From assembly GCA_903833275.1 (NCBI GenBank), contig CAILEP010000016.1, forward strand, positions 175,865 to 239,864: DNA of 64,000 nucleotides, written 5' to 3'. Numbering within the stretch: position 1 is the first letter of the stretch; each line of letters begins with the position of its first letter. Below the pieces are notes generated by a model, which saw only the letters and a program-made list of their open reading frames with translations, did not search any database and had not been told where the DNA came from. This DNA comes from an uncultured Bdellovibrionales bacterium. Its GTDB lineage: Bacteria > Bdellovibrionota > Bdellovibrionia > Bdellovibrionales > UBA1609. Positions 16,955 to 24,691 of this stretch are shown here, piece after piece. Both the position numbers and the translations under genes were made by a program.

Positions 16955-18648
16955 TTAGATGCTCCTCTTGATTGATGCTCACGACTTGAACTATTGAAAA
17001 CAATAATAAATTTTGCGCCCTTACCCATTTCGCTCTCGACGCGAATTTGAGCGCCGTGGCTTTCGATAATTTTATGGGTGATTGCCAAACCGAGCCCTGT
17101 GCCGCCGGCCTTTGTGGTATGAAAGGGCTCAAATACTCGCCGCAAATTATCGCGCGAGATGCCAACCCCATTATCCTGAATTTCTAAAACGACGGCATCG
17201 TCTTGATCGTATGTTCTTACGAAAACTTCAGGGCGAAGCGTGTCGCCGGTCGCCTGATAGGCATTAATAATAATATTGAGCAATGCTTGCTTGAGCTTAT
17301 CATAATGCCCATAAAGGCCCTTGGTCGCGCGCAGCTCAGTCCGCTGCTCAACCTTCTGATTGAGCTTGGTGTTCACGCGCGCCATGGCCAAGACTTCTTT
17401 GGCCATGTCGTTTATCTGAATGGGGTCCTCGATGCGCACCCCAGGTCGCACGAAATCGAGAAATTCTGAAATGAGATTATTGAGTCGATCTATTTCTTTA
17501 ATCACGATCTTAAACAATTTGGTGTCATCTGAGGTTTGGGTTGTAAGATTGGCCTGCAGGAGCTGAATGCTACCACTGATGCTCGCCAAGGGGTTGCGTA
17601 TTTCGTGGGCAATACCGGCCGCCAACTGCCCCACTGCAGCTAATTTTTCTTTTTGCGACAGGGCAAACTGTAAATTCTTAATCTCTGTCACGTTTTGGAT
17701 TAGCAAAACAAATTGCCGATGCAACTTCGCCGTCGGCCCACTGGCAAAGTTCTGCCGAACCACCGAAATGATTACTTCAAAAATCGACTGTTCTTTTTTA
17801 TAATTGTAATAGTTAAGCTCGACCCTCTCGTACGGCTCGTCGTGTGCCTTGAGCGCGTAAATCGCCACGAATTGCTTTAGGTCAGCAAAAACCTCTTCAA
17901 GTGCCCGGCCCTCTAAGCCCAGGTCGCCAAACAGTCTTGCGGCGCCCCTATTAGCTCGAACAATTTTAAATTCAGAATCGACAAAGAGCAAACCCGACGA
18001 AATGTTCTCGACAATTAAATCGTTGATGTCGGTGAGCGCCTCGATTTCTTCGCGCTTTTGCGCGATATCTTTGGTTACAAATTGAATTTGGTCGCCCAGT
18101 ACGCCCGAAACTCCGGTCACAACAAAAACCGAAAGATTATCGACAAACCATGAGGCCTGCATATTCTCGGGGTTAAACCACGAATTCAGACCCAAATGAA
18201 GATTGAGGCAGCTCACAGACCACAACGCACACTTTAACCCAAAAGGTAGACCCAAGCTTAAAGCCGCAAGCGCACAGTTGGTCAGAATCAGAAAAAGAAA
18301 CAGCGAATGATGGCTGCCGAGCATCCACATGATTAAAGGGATCATCGCCCCATCAAGCAAAAACATAGTTCCAAGTACCGTGCGCATACGCTCTTCAGAT
18401 CGAGCCGATTCAACAAGGCCAACATGCGCGGCAAAGGTAACGATCATTAAGATATAAAATGGCTGCCAAATTTGAACATTGAGAAAATCACCCTGGTGAA
18501 GCTGAATGAGAATGACACCGAAAAACGCCGCGACGTAGAGGATGAGTCGCAGCCACATTATCGCCATCGCAATAAAGTTGAAACTCAATATTGTCGTTAC
18601 ATCTTGTGACGACGAGGGGCCCCGACTGGCATCAGCCGACAAAACCAT
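16951..18648 (-). CDS. pilS: Membrane sensor histidine kinase PilS
   Basis: 565 residues. About six N-terminal membrane helices (residues 25-190) match the PilS topology that senses pilin in the membrane. A PAS domain follows (LTDINDLIVENISSGLLFVDSEFKIVRANRGAARLFG). The HisKA box is GIAHEIRNPLASISGSIQLL and the HATPase has N box NIIINAYQAT, DNGVGI and GTGLGLAI. It autophosphorylates on His and passes phosphate to PilR. It lies 5 bases downstream of pilC and overlaps pilR by four bases, so control genes and assembly genes share one transcript. Confidence 0.9.
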   Translation of the reverse strand: MVLSADASRGPSSSQDVTTILSFNFIAMAIMWLRLILYVAAFFGVILIQLHQGDFLNVQIWQPFYILMIVTFAAHVGLVESARSEERMRTVLGTMFLLDGAMIPLIMWMLGSHHSLFLFLILTNCALAALSLGLPFGLKCALWSVSCLNLHLGLNSWFNPENMQASWFVDNLSVFVVTGVSGVLGDQIQFVTKDIAQKREEIEALTDINDLIVENISSGLLFVDSEFKIVRANRGAARLFGDLGLEGRALEEVFADLKQFVAIYALKAHDEPYERVELNYYNYKKEQSIFEVIISVVRQNFASGPTAKLHRQFVLLIQNVTEIKNLQFALSQKEKLAAVGQLAAGIAHEIRNPLASISGSIQLLQANLTTQTSDDTKLFKIVIKEIDRLNNLISEFLDFVRPGVRIEDPIQINDMAKEVLAMARVNTKLNQKVEQRTELRATKGLYGHYDKLKQALLNIIINAYQATGDTLRPEVFVRTYDQDDAVVLEIQDNGVGISRDNLRRVFEPFHTTKAGGTGLGLAITHKIIESHGAQIRVESEMGKGAKFIIVFNSSSREHQSRGASK

Positions 18649-18653
18649 TTCGC

Positions 18654-19895
18654 TTAGCCTCCGCCCGTTGATCCGGCCATCTCGAAGATTGGCAAGTACA
18701 TCGCCACCACGAGAACTGCAATAATGCCGCCCAGAAAAATCATCATAATTGGCTCGATCATACTCGTAAGCGCTCCGGCCGCGGTCTCGACCTCGTCCTC
18801 ATAAAAGTTCGCCACTTTGTCGAGCATGGTATCGAGGTTACCAGTCTGCTCGCCGACGGAAATCATCTGCGACACCATCGGCGGTATCTGCGGTGAAGCG
18901 CGAAGCGGTTCGGAAAGTGTTTTACCCTTTGTGATTGATTCTTTCGCCGCCAATAGGACTTGTTCTATCACCCAATTTTTGGTCGTTGCCCCAGCGATAT
19001 CAAGCGCTTCAACAATTCGCACACCCGCGCCAAGCATTGTCGAAAGAGTTCTTGAAAATCGGGCCACCGAGCCCTTTCGAATTAGATCCCCAAACAACGG
19101 CAGCTTGAGCATAAACGAGTCGATCGTTTTGCGACCGTCTTCAGTCGCATAATAATTTTTAACCAAAATCGGTGTCGCGATCGCAATACCCACAATCACA
19201 TACCACCGGTGCACAAAAAGATCGCTAGCCGCCATGACCTGGGTTGTGAGCCAAGGCAATTTCTGCCCGCCCTCTTTAAACATTTTCACAAACGTTGGGA
19301 TTACGAAAACCAAGATCCCTGTGATAATAATAAACGAAACAACCAACACGGCCGCTGGGTAGAATAGGGCTCCAACAATTTTGCCTTTCAACTTTACCGA
19401 TTTCTCGATGTAGACGGCCAATCGATTTAGTACGGTATCAAGCACACCACCCTCTTCGCCGGCGTGAACAAGGTTGACGTACATATTATCGAAAATAATC
19501 GAATGCTCTTTCATACACTCGGCCAAACGACGGCCCTTGCCCACTTCTTCGAGAATCGCTTTTAGCGCCTTATTTAACGGCGGGCTACGACCCGGGCCAA
19601 TCATGGCTTCAAGACTTTGCACAATCGGCACACCTGAACCAATGAGCGTCGCGAACTGACGGGTGAATACCTGAAGCTCTTTGCCGGCGATCCCGCCGCC
19701 GATAGTAAAGCCTTTTTTCTTGCTAGTCATTTTGGTGATGGACGTGGCACCACCCATAGTCTTAGGCGCGATCTTTATTAGCACGAGCTTTTGCGAACGT
19801 ATTTTTACCCGAGCATCGTTTTCAGATGAGGCCTCAACCTCACCCTTAACAATTTTGCCTTCGACGGTTTTAGCTTGAAACAGAAATGCGGCCAC
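18654..19895 (-). CDS. pilC: Type IV pilus inner-membrane platform protein PilC
   Basis: 413 residues, standard length. Two T2SS-F/GspF domains (FTRQFATLIGSGVPIVQSLEAM near residue 80 and FSRTLSTMLGAGVRIVEALDIA near residue 280) are separated by membrane helices (AAVLVVSFIIITGILVFVIPTF), with a final helix near the C-terminus (IMMIFLGGIIAVLVVAMYLPIF). It couples PilB and PilT motors to pilin insertion and removal. The GTG start overlaps the pilT stop by one base (TAGTG), which indicates translational coupling. Confidence 0.95.
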   Translation of the reverse strand: MAAFLFQAKTVEGKIVKGEVEASSENDARVKIRSQKLVLIKIAPKTMGGATSITKMTSKKKGFTIGGGIAGKELQVFTRQFATLIGSGVPIVQSLEAMIGPGRSPPLNKALKAILEEVGKGRRLAECMKEHSIIFDNMYVNLVHAGEEGGVLDTVLNRLAVYIEKSVKLKGKIVGALFYPAAVLVVSFIIITGILVFVIPTFVKMFKEGGQKLPWLTTQVMAASDLFVHRWYVIVGIAIATPILVKNYYATEDGRKTIDSFMLKLPLFGDLIRKGSVARFSRTLSTMLGAGVRIVEALDIAGATTKNWVIEQVLLAAKESITKGKTLSEPLRASPQIPPMVSQMISVGEQTGNLDTMLDKVANFYEDEVETAAGALTSMIEPIMMIFLGGIIAVLVVAMYLPIFEMAGSTGGG

Positions 19896-20962
19896 TAGAC
19901 GCCCGCCTTTCTCATCATCTGATCGAGCTCATCGACATCGGGGCTTTCTTCAAAGGCCACTTTCACATCGACCTTACGCTTCACAATCAAATTCATCAGT
20001 GATTGGTTAAGTGTCACCATCCCCGATTTATTTTGCCCGACCTGCATCATGCCGTAAATTTGATGAAGCTTATTTTCGCGAATTAAATTGCGTATGCTTG
20101 AACTCAAGACCAAAACTTCTGCGGCGGCAACGATCCCCCCGCCTATTTGCGGAAGTAGCCGCTGAGAAACCACAGCGTTTAAGGTCAAACTCAATTGAAC
20201 TCTGACTCTATCTTGCTCGTCTGAAGGGAAGACATTTACCAAGCGATTGATCGTTGAAATAGCATTATTGGTGTGAAGCGTGGCAAAAACCAAGTGGCCC
20301 GTTTCAGCGATAGTCAATGCTGCTTCGATCGTTTCATGATCTCTCATCTCACCAATCAAACAAACATCAGGGTCTTGGCGTAAAATGTGCTTCAAGCCTT
20401 CTTTGTAAGAGTTTGTATCAACAGTAACTTCTCGTTGGTTAACGATGCAGCCGATGTGGTCATGGATATATTCAATTGGATCTTCAAGTGTCACAATGTG
20501 CCCGCGTCGCTCTCGATTAATCTTAGAGATAATTGAAGCGATCGTTGTCGATTTGCCGGAGCCCGTCGGGCCCGTAACTAACACCAGCCCGTTCGGGAAG
20601 TTGGCAATCTCTGAAACAATCGGAGGCATATTTAAAGTCGAAAGCTCTGGGATGTTGAGCGGGATTTTTCGAAATACGCCCGAAACAACGCCACGCTGGT
20701 GCATCAAGTTACCACGAAACCGAGCGGTGTTTTTAATACCGAAACTAAAATCCAATTCTTTGGTTGTTTCAAATCTCGATTTTTGCTCGTCAGTCAGCAC
20801 CGAATAGCAAAGCTCTTTGACTTCATCGGCTGATAGGTCTCGCGCTTTAACTCGAACCATTCGCCCATCGATACGCAAGGCGGGTGGCGCCCCCGCAACC
20901 AAATGCATATCGGTCGCGCCTTGTTTCACAACTGTTTTGAGTAACTGTTGAAGGCCAATCAC
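19895..20962 (-). CDS. pilT: Type IV pilus retraction ATPase PilT
   Basis: 355 residues. The N-terminal domain has GATDMHLVAGAPPALRIDG. Walker A is GPTGSGKSTT, the Asp box includes HIVTLEDPIEYIH, Walker B is LIGEMRDHETIEAAL, and the His box is GHLVFATLHTNNA. The C-terminus retains a retraction-type region (AAAEVLVLSSSIRNLIRENKLHQIYGMMQ). It depolymerises the pilus to power retraction. The ATG overlaps the pilB stop (ATGA). Confidence 0.95.
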   Translation of the reverse strand: MIGLQQLLKTVVKQGATDMHLVAGAPPALRIDGRMVRVKARDLSADEVKELCYSVLTDEQKSRFETTKELDFSFGIKNTARFRGNLMHQRGVVSGVFRKIPLNIPELSTLNMPPIVSEIANFPNGLVLVTGPTGSGKSTTIASIISKINRERRGHIVTLEDPIEYIHDHIGCIVNQREVTVDTNSYKEGLKHILRQDPDVCLIGEMRDHETIEAALTIAETGHLVFATLHTNNAISTINRLVNVFPSDEQDRVRVQLSLTLNAVVSQRLLPQIGGGIVAAAEVLVLSSSIRNLIRENKLHQIYGMMQVGQNKSGMVTLNQSLMNLIVKRKVDVKVAFEESPDVDELDQMMRKAGV

Positions 20963-22680
20963 AAGTCGTCCTCGACAGTACCCGCCAGCACTTCTTCAAT
21001 CGAGGTGAGGCCATCCTTCAAGGCTAATATTGCAGACCGGCGCAATGAAATCATTTTGCCCTCTACGATCGCTTGTTTTTTAATTTCAAGCGTCGACTTC
21101 TTCTGAAAAATGGCTTCCTTCACCCCTGAGGTGAACTCAAGAACTTCAAAAATCGCCATTCGCCCTTTGAGGCCCGAGCCTCCGCACTTGTCGCACCCCT
21201 CGCCCTTTTTCAAAGACGCGTACTCGGGCAATTCGCTTTCGAGAACTCCGATTTCTAGCAAAGCTTCGTTCGGTATTCTTACATCGGTCACGCAATTGCG
21301 ACAGATTCTTCTCACCAACCGTTGAGCCACAATTAGCGATGTGCTCTCCGCCACAAGATAATCCGCGACGCCCATAGAAATCAGACGATTCACTGTCGAT
21401 GCAGTATCGTTCGTATGGAGAGTTGAAACAACCAAGTGCCCAGTCGCCGCGGCCTTATAGGCGATGCCCGCAGTGTCCAAATCGCGAATTTCACCCACCA
21501 TAATAATTTCAGGATCTTGGCGAAGAAATGCGCGCAACGCTTCCGGAAATCCAAAACCAATTTCAGGGTGCACATGCACTTGATTAATACCATCAAAGTT
21601 GAATTCGACTGGGTCTTCGGCTGTTGAAATATTAACGTCCACTGTATTTAGAGCGGCAATGGCCGAATAAACCGTCGTCGTTTTACCCGAACCTGTGGGG
21701 CCCGTAATTAAGATCATGCCTTGGGGCAGAGCTAGAGCGCTCTTGAAGATCTCGAGCTGACGCGCCTCCATACCCAGCTTTTGGATATCGACCTGCAAAT
21801 TACTCTTGTCGAGAATTCGAAGCACGATTTTTTCACCAAACAATGTTGGCAAACAGTTAACCCGAAAATCAATTTCTTGACCGCTTTTCAATTTTACTTT
21901 TATCCGACCATCTTGAGGTTTTCTACGCTCAGCAATGTCCATCTTACTTATAATCTTCAGACGACTGATAATGGCGCCCGCCGAGCCTTGCGGGGGCTGG
22001 TGCACTTCGGCCAACGAACCATCAATTCGAAAACGAACGCGAAAACGCTTCTCATAAGACTCGAGGTGAATATCTGAGGCCTTCAACTTAATGGCCTCAG
22101 CCAGCAATGCATTTACAAAGCTGATGATAGGGCCCTCTTCAGCGGTGCCGTCTTGATCGACAAATGTCGCCGCCGGTTTTGCGTTCGCATCGATTGACTC
22201 TTCTGACTCTTCAATCTGCGATACAATATTGTCGAGCCTCGCTTGGCCGCTCATGCCAAAGTACTTTTCGATGGCCGCGAGAATTGCGCCCTCAGAGGCA
22301 ACAACAACTTCAATCTTACAGCGGGTGAGCAAACTTAAATCATCTTTTATAAAGGCGTTCGATGGGTCAGCAAAAGCGACCACCAAGCTGCGGCCCGATT
22401 TCTGAACTGGCATAACGCAATGTCTTTTGCAAACCTGCGCACTAACAAGTTTTACGGCCTCAGGGTCTATTTCGAAATTATTTAAATCAACTGTCGGCAG
22501 GTTGTATTGCTTGCCGAGAAAGTCGGCAAGCTCCCGATCCTTTACAAAACCGAGTTGAACCAGTGCCGAGGTTAGCCGCCCACCGGTTTGCTTTTGCTCT
22601 TGGCGCGCGCGCTCGAGCTGTTCGATATCAATAAGATTTTCGCGAACTAAGAGTTCGCCTATGCCTTTTCGTGCACCCAT
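20959..22680 (-). CDS. pilB: Type IV pilus assembly ATPase PilB
   Basis: 573 residues. The N-terminal MshEN/GspE_N domain (IGELLVRENLIDIEQLERA, LADFLGKQYNLPTVDLN) often binds c-di-GMP in this family. The ATPase core has Walker A GPTGSGKTTTVYSA, Asp box STAEDPVEFNFDGI, Walker B IIMVGEIRDLDTAGIA and His box TGHLVVSTLHTND. A tetracysteine zinc site (CRNC...CDKC) lies near the C-terminus. It drives pilus extension and is first gene of the five-gene pil operon. A possible promoter (TTACAA, then TATAAC) lies about 15-45 bases upstream of the start on the minus strand. Confidence 0.95.
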   Translation of the reverse strand: MGARKGIGELLVRENLIDIEQLERARQEQKQTGGRLTSALVQLGFVKDRELADFLGKQYNLPTVDLNNFEIDPEAVKLVSAQVCKRHCVMPVQKSGRSLVVAFADPSNAFIKDDLSLLTRCKIEVVVASEGAILAAIEKYFGMSGQARLDNIVSQIEESEESIDANAKPAATFVDQDGTAEEGPIISFVNALLAEAIKLKASDIHLESYEKRFRVRFRIDGSLAEVHQPPQGSAGAIISRLKIISKMDIAERRKPQDGRIKVKLKSGQEIDFRVNCLPTLFGEKIVLRILDKSNLQVDIQKLGMEARQLEIFKSALALPQGMILITGPTGSGKTTTVYSAIAALNTVDVNISTAEDPVEFNFDGINQVHVHPEIGFGFPEALRAFLRQDPEIIMVGEIRDLDTAGIAYKAAATGHLVVSTLHTNDTASTVNRLISMGVADYLVAESTSLIVAQRLVRRICRNCVTDVRIPNEALLEIGVLESELPEYASLKKGEGCDKCGGSGLKGRMAIFEVLEFTSGVKEAIFQKKSTLEIKKQAIVEGKMISLRRSAILALKDGLTSIEEVLAGTVEDDL

Positions 22681-22726
22681 AATGTCTAAGGTTATATGCA
22701 GGTGACGTTTTTTGTAACTAGACCAA

Positions 22727-22763
22727 GGACCTGACTTTGGACCTGACTTTGCGACCTGACCTT
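22727..22763. repeat. Three tandem copies of a 12-base repeat upstream of pilB
   Basis: GGACCTGACTTT occurs twice exactly (22727-22738, 22739-22750), then as the diverged GCGACCTGACCTT (22751-22763), ending over the stop codon of the aroE-like gene. On the minus strand the units read AAAGTCAGGTCC. They lie about 50-80 bases upstream of the pilB start, where an activator could bind, or they may simply be slippage at a gene end. The function is not known. Confidence 0.5.
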
Positions 22764-23619
22764 AGGTTTTGATTTTTAAGTCTTCAGCGCGAAGAATTTC
22801 GCCAAGCTTCTTCTCATAATGTTCAGCATTTTTAAAGGACCTTCCGGTAATCTGCTCAGCCCAGATAAGATCCGTATGCGCCGATATTTGGTAACCAAAG
22901 ACACAATGCGCACCAATATCCCTCGCCCCTACCAGAAGTGGCGTCTCAACGGGTGAAATCGAAAAATCGATCGCGACTCCATTTTTTTTGAAAAAATTAA
23001 AATAGTAGAGCTCTTCAAGCATCGGGTTGTCGGCGCCCAGCGGCGTCGTATTGACCATCACTCCATGTGCTCCCTGCAAAAGAATCAGCCCGTCTTTCGA
23101 AACGAGCTCGAATTTGGCCCCCAGCATATTGCGCTTCATTTCGCCGACAAAAAATTGAGCGCGACTATCGTCGAGATTCGAAATGACAAAGTGACGAAAG
23201 CCAACCCGAAACAGAGCGGTAACTGCCACTCGAGCGGCGGCGCCGGCGCCGATGACCAAAACACGACTCTCAAGATCAAACCACTCGCCAACTTTGGCTA
23301 GCACCCGCGAAAACCCCTCGACCGCATTGGCTCTCGGCCACCATTTTTTATCAATCCTAACAAGGGCATCGGCCGCTTTAATTTTATCGACCATAACGGG
23401 GTGGTTGATGAATTGGGCGACGACGATTTCACCCAAACCCCGGCCAATGCGAATGCCGTCATACTCAGCCAGCCACGTCGGCAATTTCTCTTGAAATTCT
23501 TCATCGGTCGTCTGGATAAAATCAACTTTGTTTTCAAATTGATTTTCGGTCAAAAATTGACTGAGCGTTTCGAATCGCCACTTATTATTTTGCAATCCGA
23601 TCTCAACCCATTTGAACAT
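22762..23619 (-). CDS. Shikimate dehydrogenase-like protein lacking catalytic residues
   Basis: 285 residues. The nucleotide-binding domain is AroE-like (LVIGAGAAARVAVTALFRVG, VNTTPLGADN), and the C-terminal end (GARDIGAHCVFGYQ...WAEQITG) follows the family pattern. The expected N-terminal shikimate-binding SxS motif and the catalytic Lys of NVTxPxK are not visible, NTDxxG is reduced to NAVEG, and the C-terminal Gln of MLVxQ is replaced (ISAHT). It is therefore probably not a true shikimate dehydrogenase. It lies 3 bases after ribF, on the same strand, and ends just before pilB. A NADP-linked reductase of unknown substrate or a pseudoenzyme is possible. Confidence 0.65.
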   Translation of the reverse strand: MFKWVEIGLQNNKWRFETLSQFLTENQFENKVDFIQTTDEEFQEKLPTWLAEYDGIRIGRGLGEIVVAQFINHPVMVDKIKAADALVRIDKKWWPRANAVEGFSRVLAKVGEWFDLESRVLVIGAGAAARVAVTALFRVGFRHFVISNLDDSRAQFFVGEMKRNMLGAKFELVSKDGLILLQGAHGVMVNTTPLGADNPMLEELYYFNFFKKNGVAIDFSISPVETPLLVGARDIGAHCVFGYQISAHTDLIWAEQITGRSFKNAEHYEKKLGEILRAEDLKIKT

Positions 23620-23622
23620 AAT

Positions 23623-24582
23623 TTATTGCCTAAAAAACTTTCGCGTCTGCCGCACGTCTGATTCGATTTGCTTAATTAACTCATGTGCCGACTCAAACTT
23701 CAATTCATCTCGCAAACGCTGTAAAAGCTCGACTCGCACTTTCTTGCCGACAAAATTTTGCTCAGCATCTAAAACATGAGTTTCAATTGTTAACTCGTGG
23801 TTTTCATAAAACGTTGGCTTGAAGCCGATATTGGTCACCGAGACTTGCATGGGCGAGTCTAAACCTAAATTGGCATTCTCAACCCGGCCGCCCATCAGCT
23901 GAAATTTCGTGATGTAAACGCCCGGCAGTGGCTTAAGCACCGTTTGGCATTTGAGATTGGCTGTTGCAAAACCCAACGCGCGCCCGCGGCCATCACCCGA
24001 CACAACCTGGCCCTCAAGATAATAGGCTCGGCCCAAAAGTTTCTGGGCAGAGGTTACATCACCCACTTCGATCAACTTGCGAATGCGCGAACTCGAAATA
24101 ACTTGGCCGTCAAATTTCGCCGGCTCAACCTGCTGCACATCAAAACCAAATTCGACGCCCATTTTTTTCAGCTCGGCATAACCACCTTGTCGATCTTTGC
24201 CGAAGGCGAAATCGTAGCCGACAAACAAAACCTTGAGGTCGATGCTCGCTAATATTTTTTGCACGAACTCTCGCGCCGACAATTGCGCCAGCGCCAGGGT
24301 AAAAGGCTCAAGAATCAAATCGTCGACGCCAATTGCACCCAGCTGAGCGGCCATATCCTCAACACTGAATAGGCGGGCGAGCTTTATTTCGGGCCGCAAT
24401 ACTTCTGCCGGGTGTGGGTCAAAACTCAAGACCGCCGATCTTGCGCCGACTTTTTGGGCCGCCGCCACGACTTGGCCTATAAGCGATCTGTGCCCCAAAT
24501 GAACGCCATCGAAGCTGCCAATGGTTAGAACCCGAGGTTGCCGGCCGGCTGGAATTGCATTTAAACCCTTTACGATCTGCAT
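23623..24582 (-). CDS. ribF: Bifunctional riboflavin kinase/FAD synthetase
   Basis: About 319 residues. The N-terminal FAD-synthetase (nucleotidyltransferase) domain has LTIGSFDGVHLGHRSLIGQV, SFDPHPAEVLRP and VGYDFAFGKDRQGG, then ISSSRIRKLI. The C-terminal riboflavin kinase domain has GDGRGRALGFATANL (G-R-x-LG-PTAN region), PGVYITKFQ and the ETHVLDAE...GKKVRVELLQRLRDE end. It converts riboflavin to FMN and FAD. The start is placed at ATG 24582 (MQIVKGL). The longer track start (24633) is a TTG adding 17 residues that do not fit the family. Confidence 0.93.
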   Translation of the reverse strand: MQIVKGLNAIPAGRQPRVLTIGSFDGVHLGHRSLIGQVVAAAQKVGARSAVLSFDPHPAEVLRPEIKLARLFSVEDMAAQLGAIGVDDLILEPFTLALAQLSAREFVQKILASIDLKVLFVGYDFAFGKDRQGGYAELKKMGVEFGFDVQQVEPAKFDGQVISSSRIRKLIEVGDVTSAQKLLGRAYYLEGQVVSGDGRGRALGFATANLKCQTVLKPLPGVYITKFQLMGGRVENANLGLDSPMQVSVTNIGFKPTFYENHELTIETHVLDAEQNFVGKKVRVELLQRLRDELKFESAHELIKQIESDVRQTRKFFRQ

Positions 24583-24625
24583 GTGGCTAAAATAACAACT
24601 TTTTTCACGGAACCAATTGAATTCT

Positions 24626-24688
24626 ATGAACAAATTTGATACGTTGCGTTACTTTGATCATAAGGGCCATTTGCCCATGGGTGCCTAA
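24626..24688 (+). CDS. Possible 20-residue leader peptide
   Basis: An ATG at 24626 opens a 20-codon frame (MNKFDTLRYFDHKGHLPMGA) that ends at TAA 24686-24688, three bases before the ATG of the CHASE2 kinase. It fills most of the ribF-kinase intergenic region on the kinase strand. The Shine-Dalgarno sequence is weak for both ORFs, so translation of this leader could feed the kinase start by coupling. It could be chance; there is no conservation evidence from one sequence. Confidence 0.25.
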   Translation: MNKFDTLRYFDHKGHLPMGA

Positions 24689-24691
24689 ATA

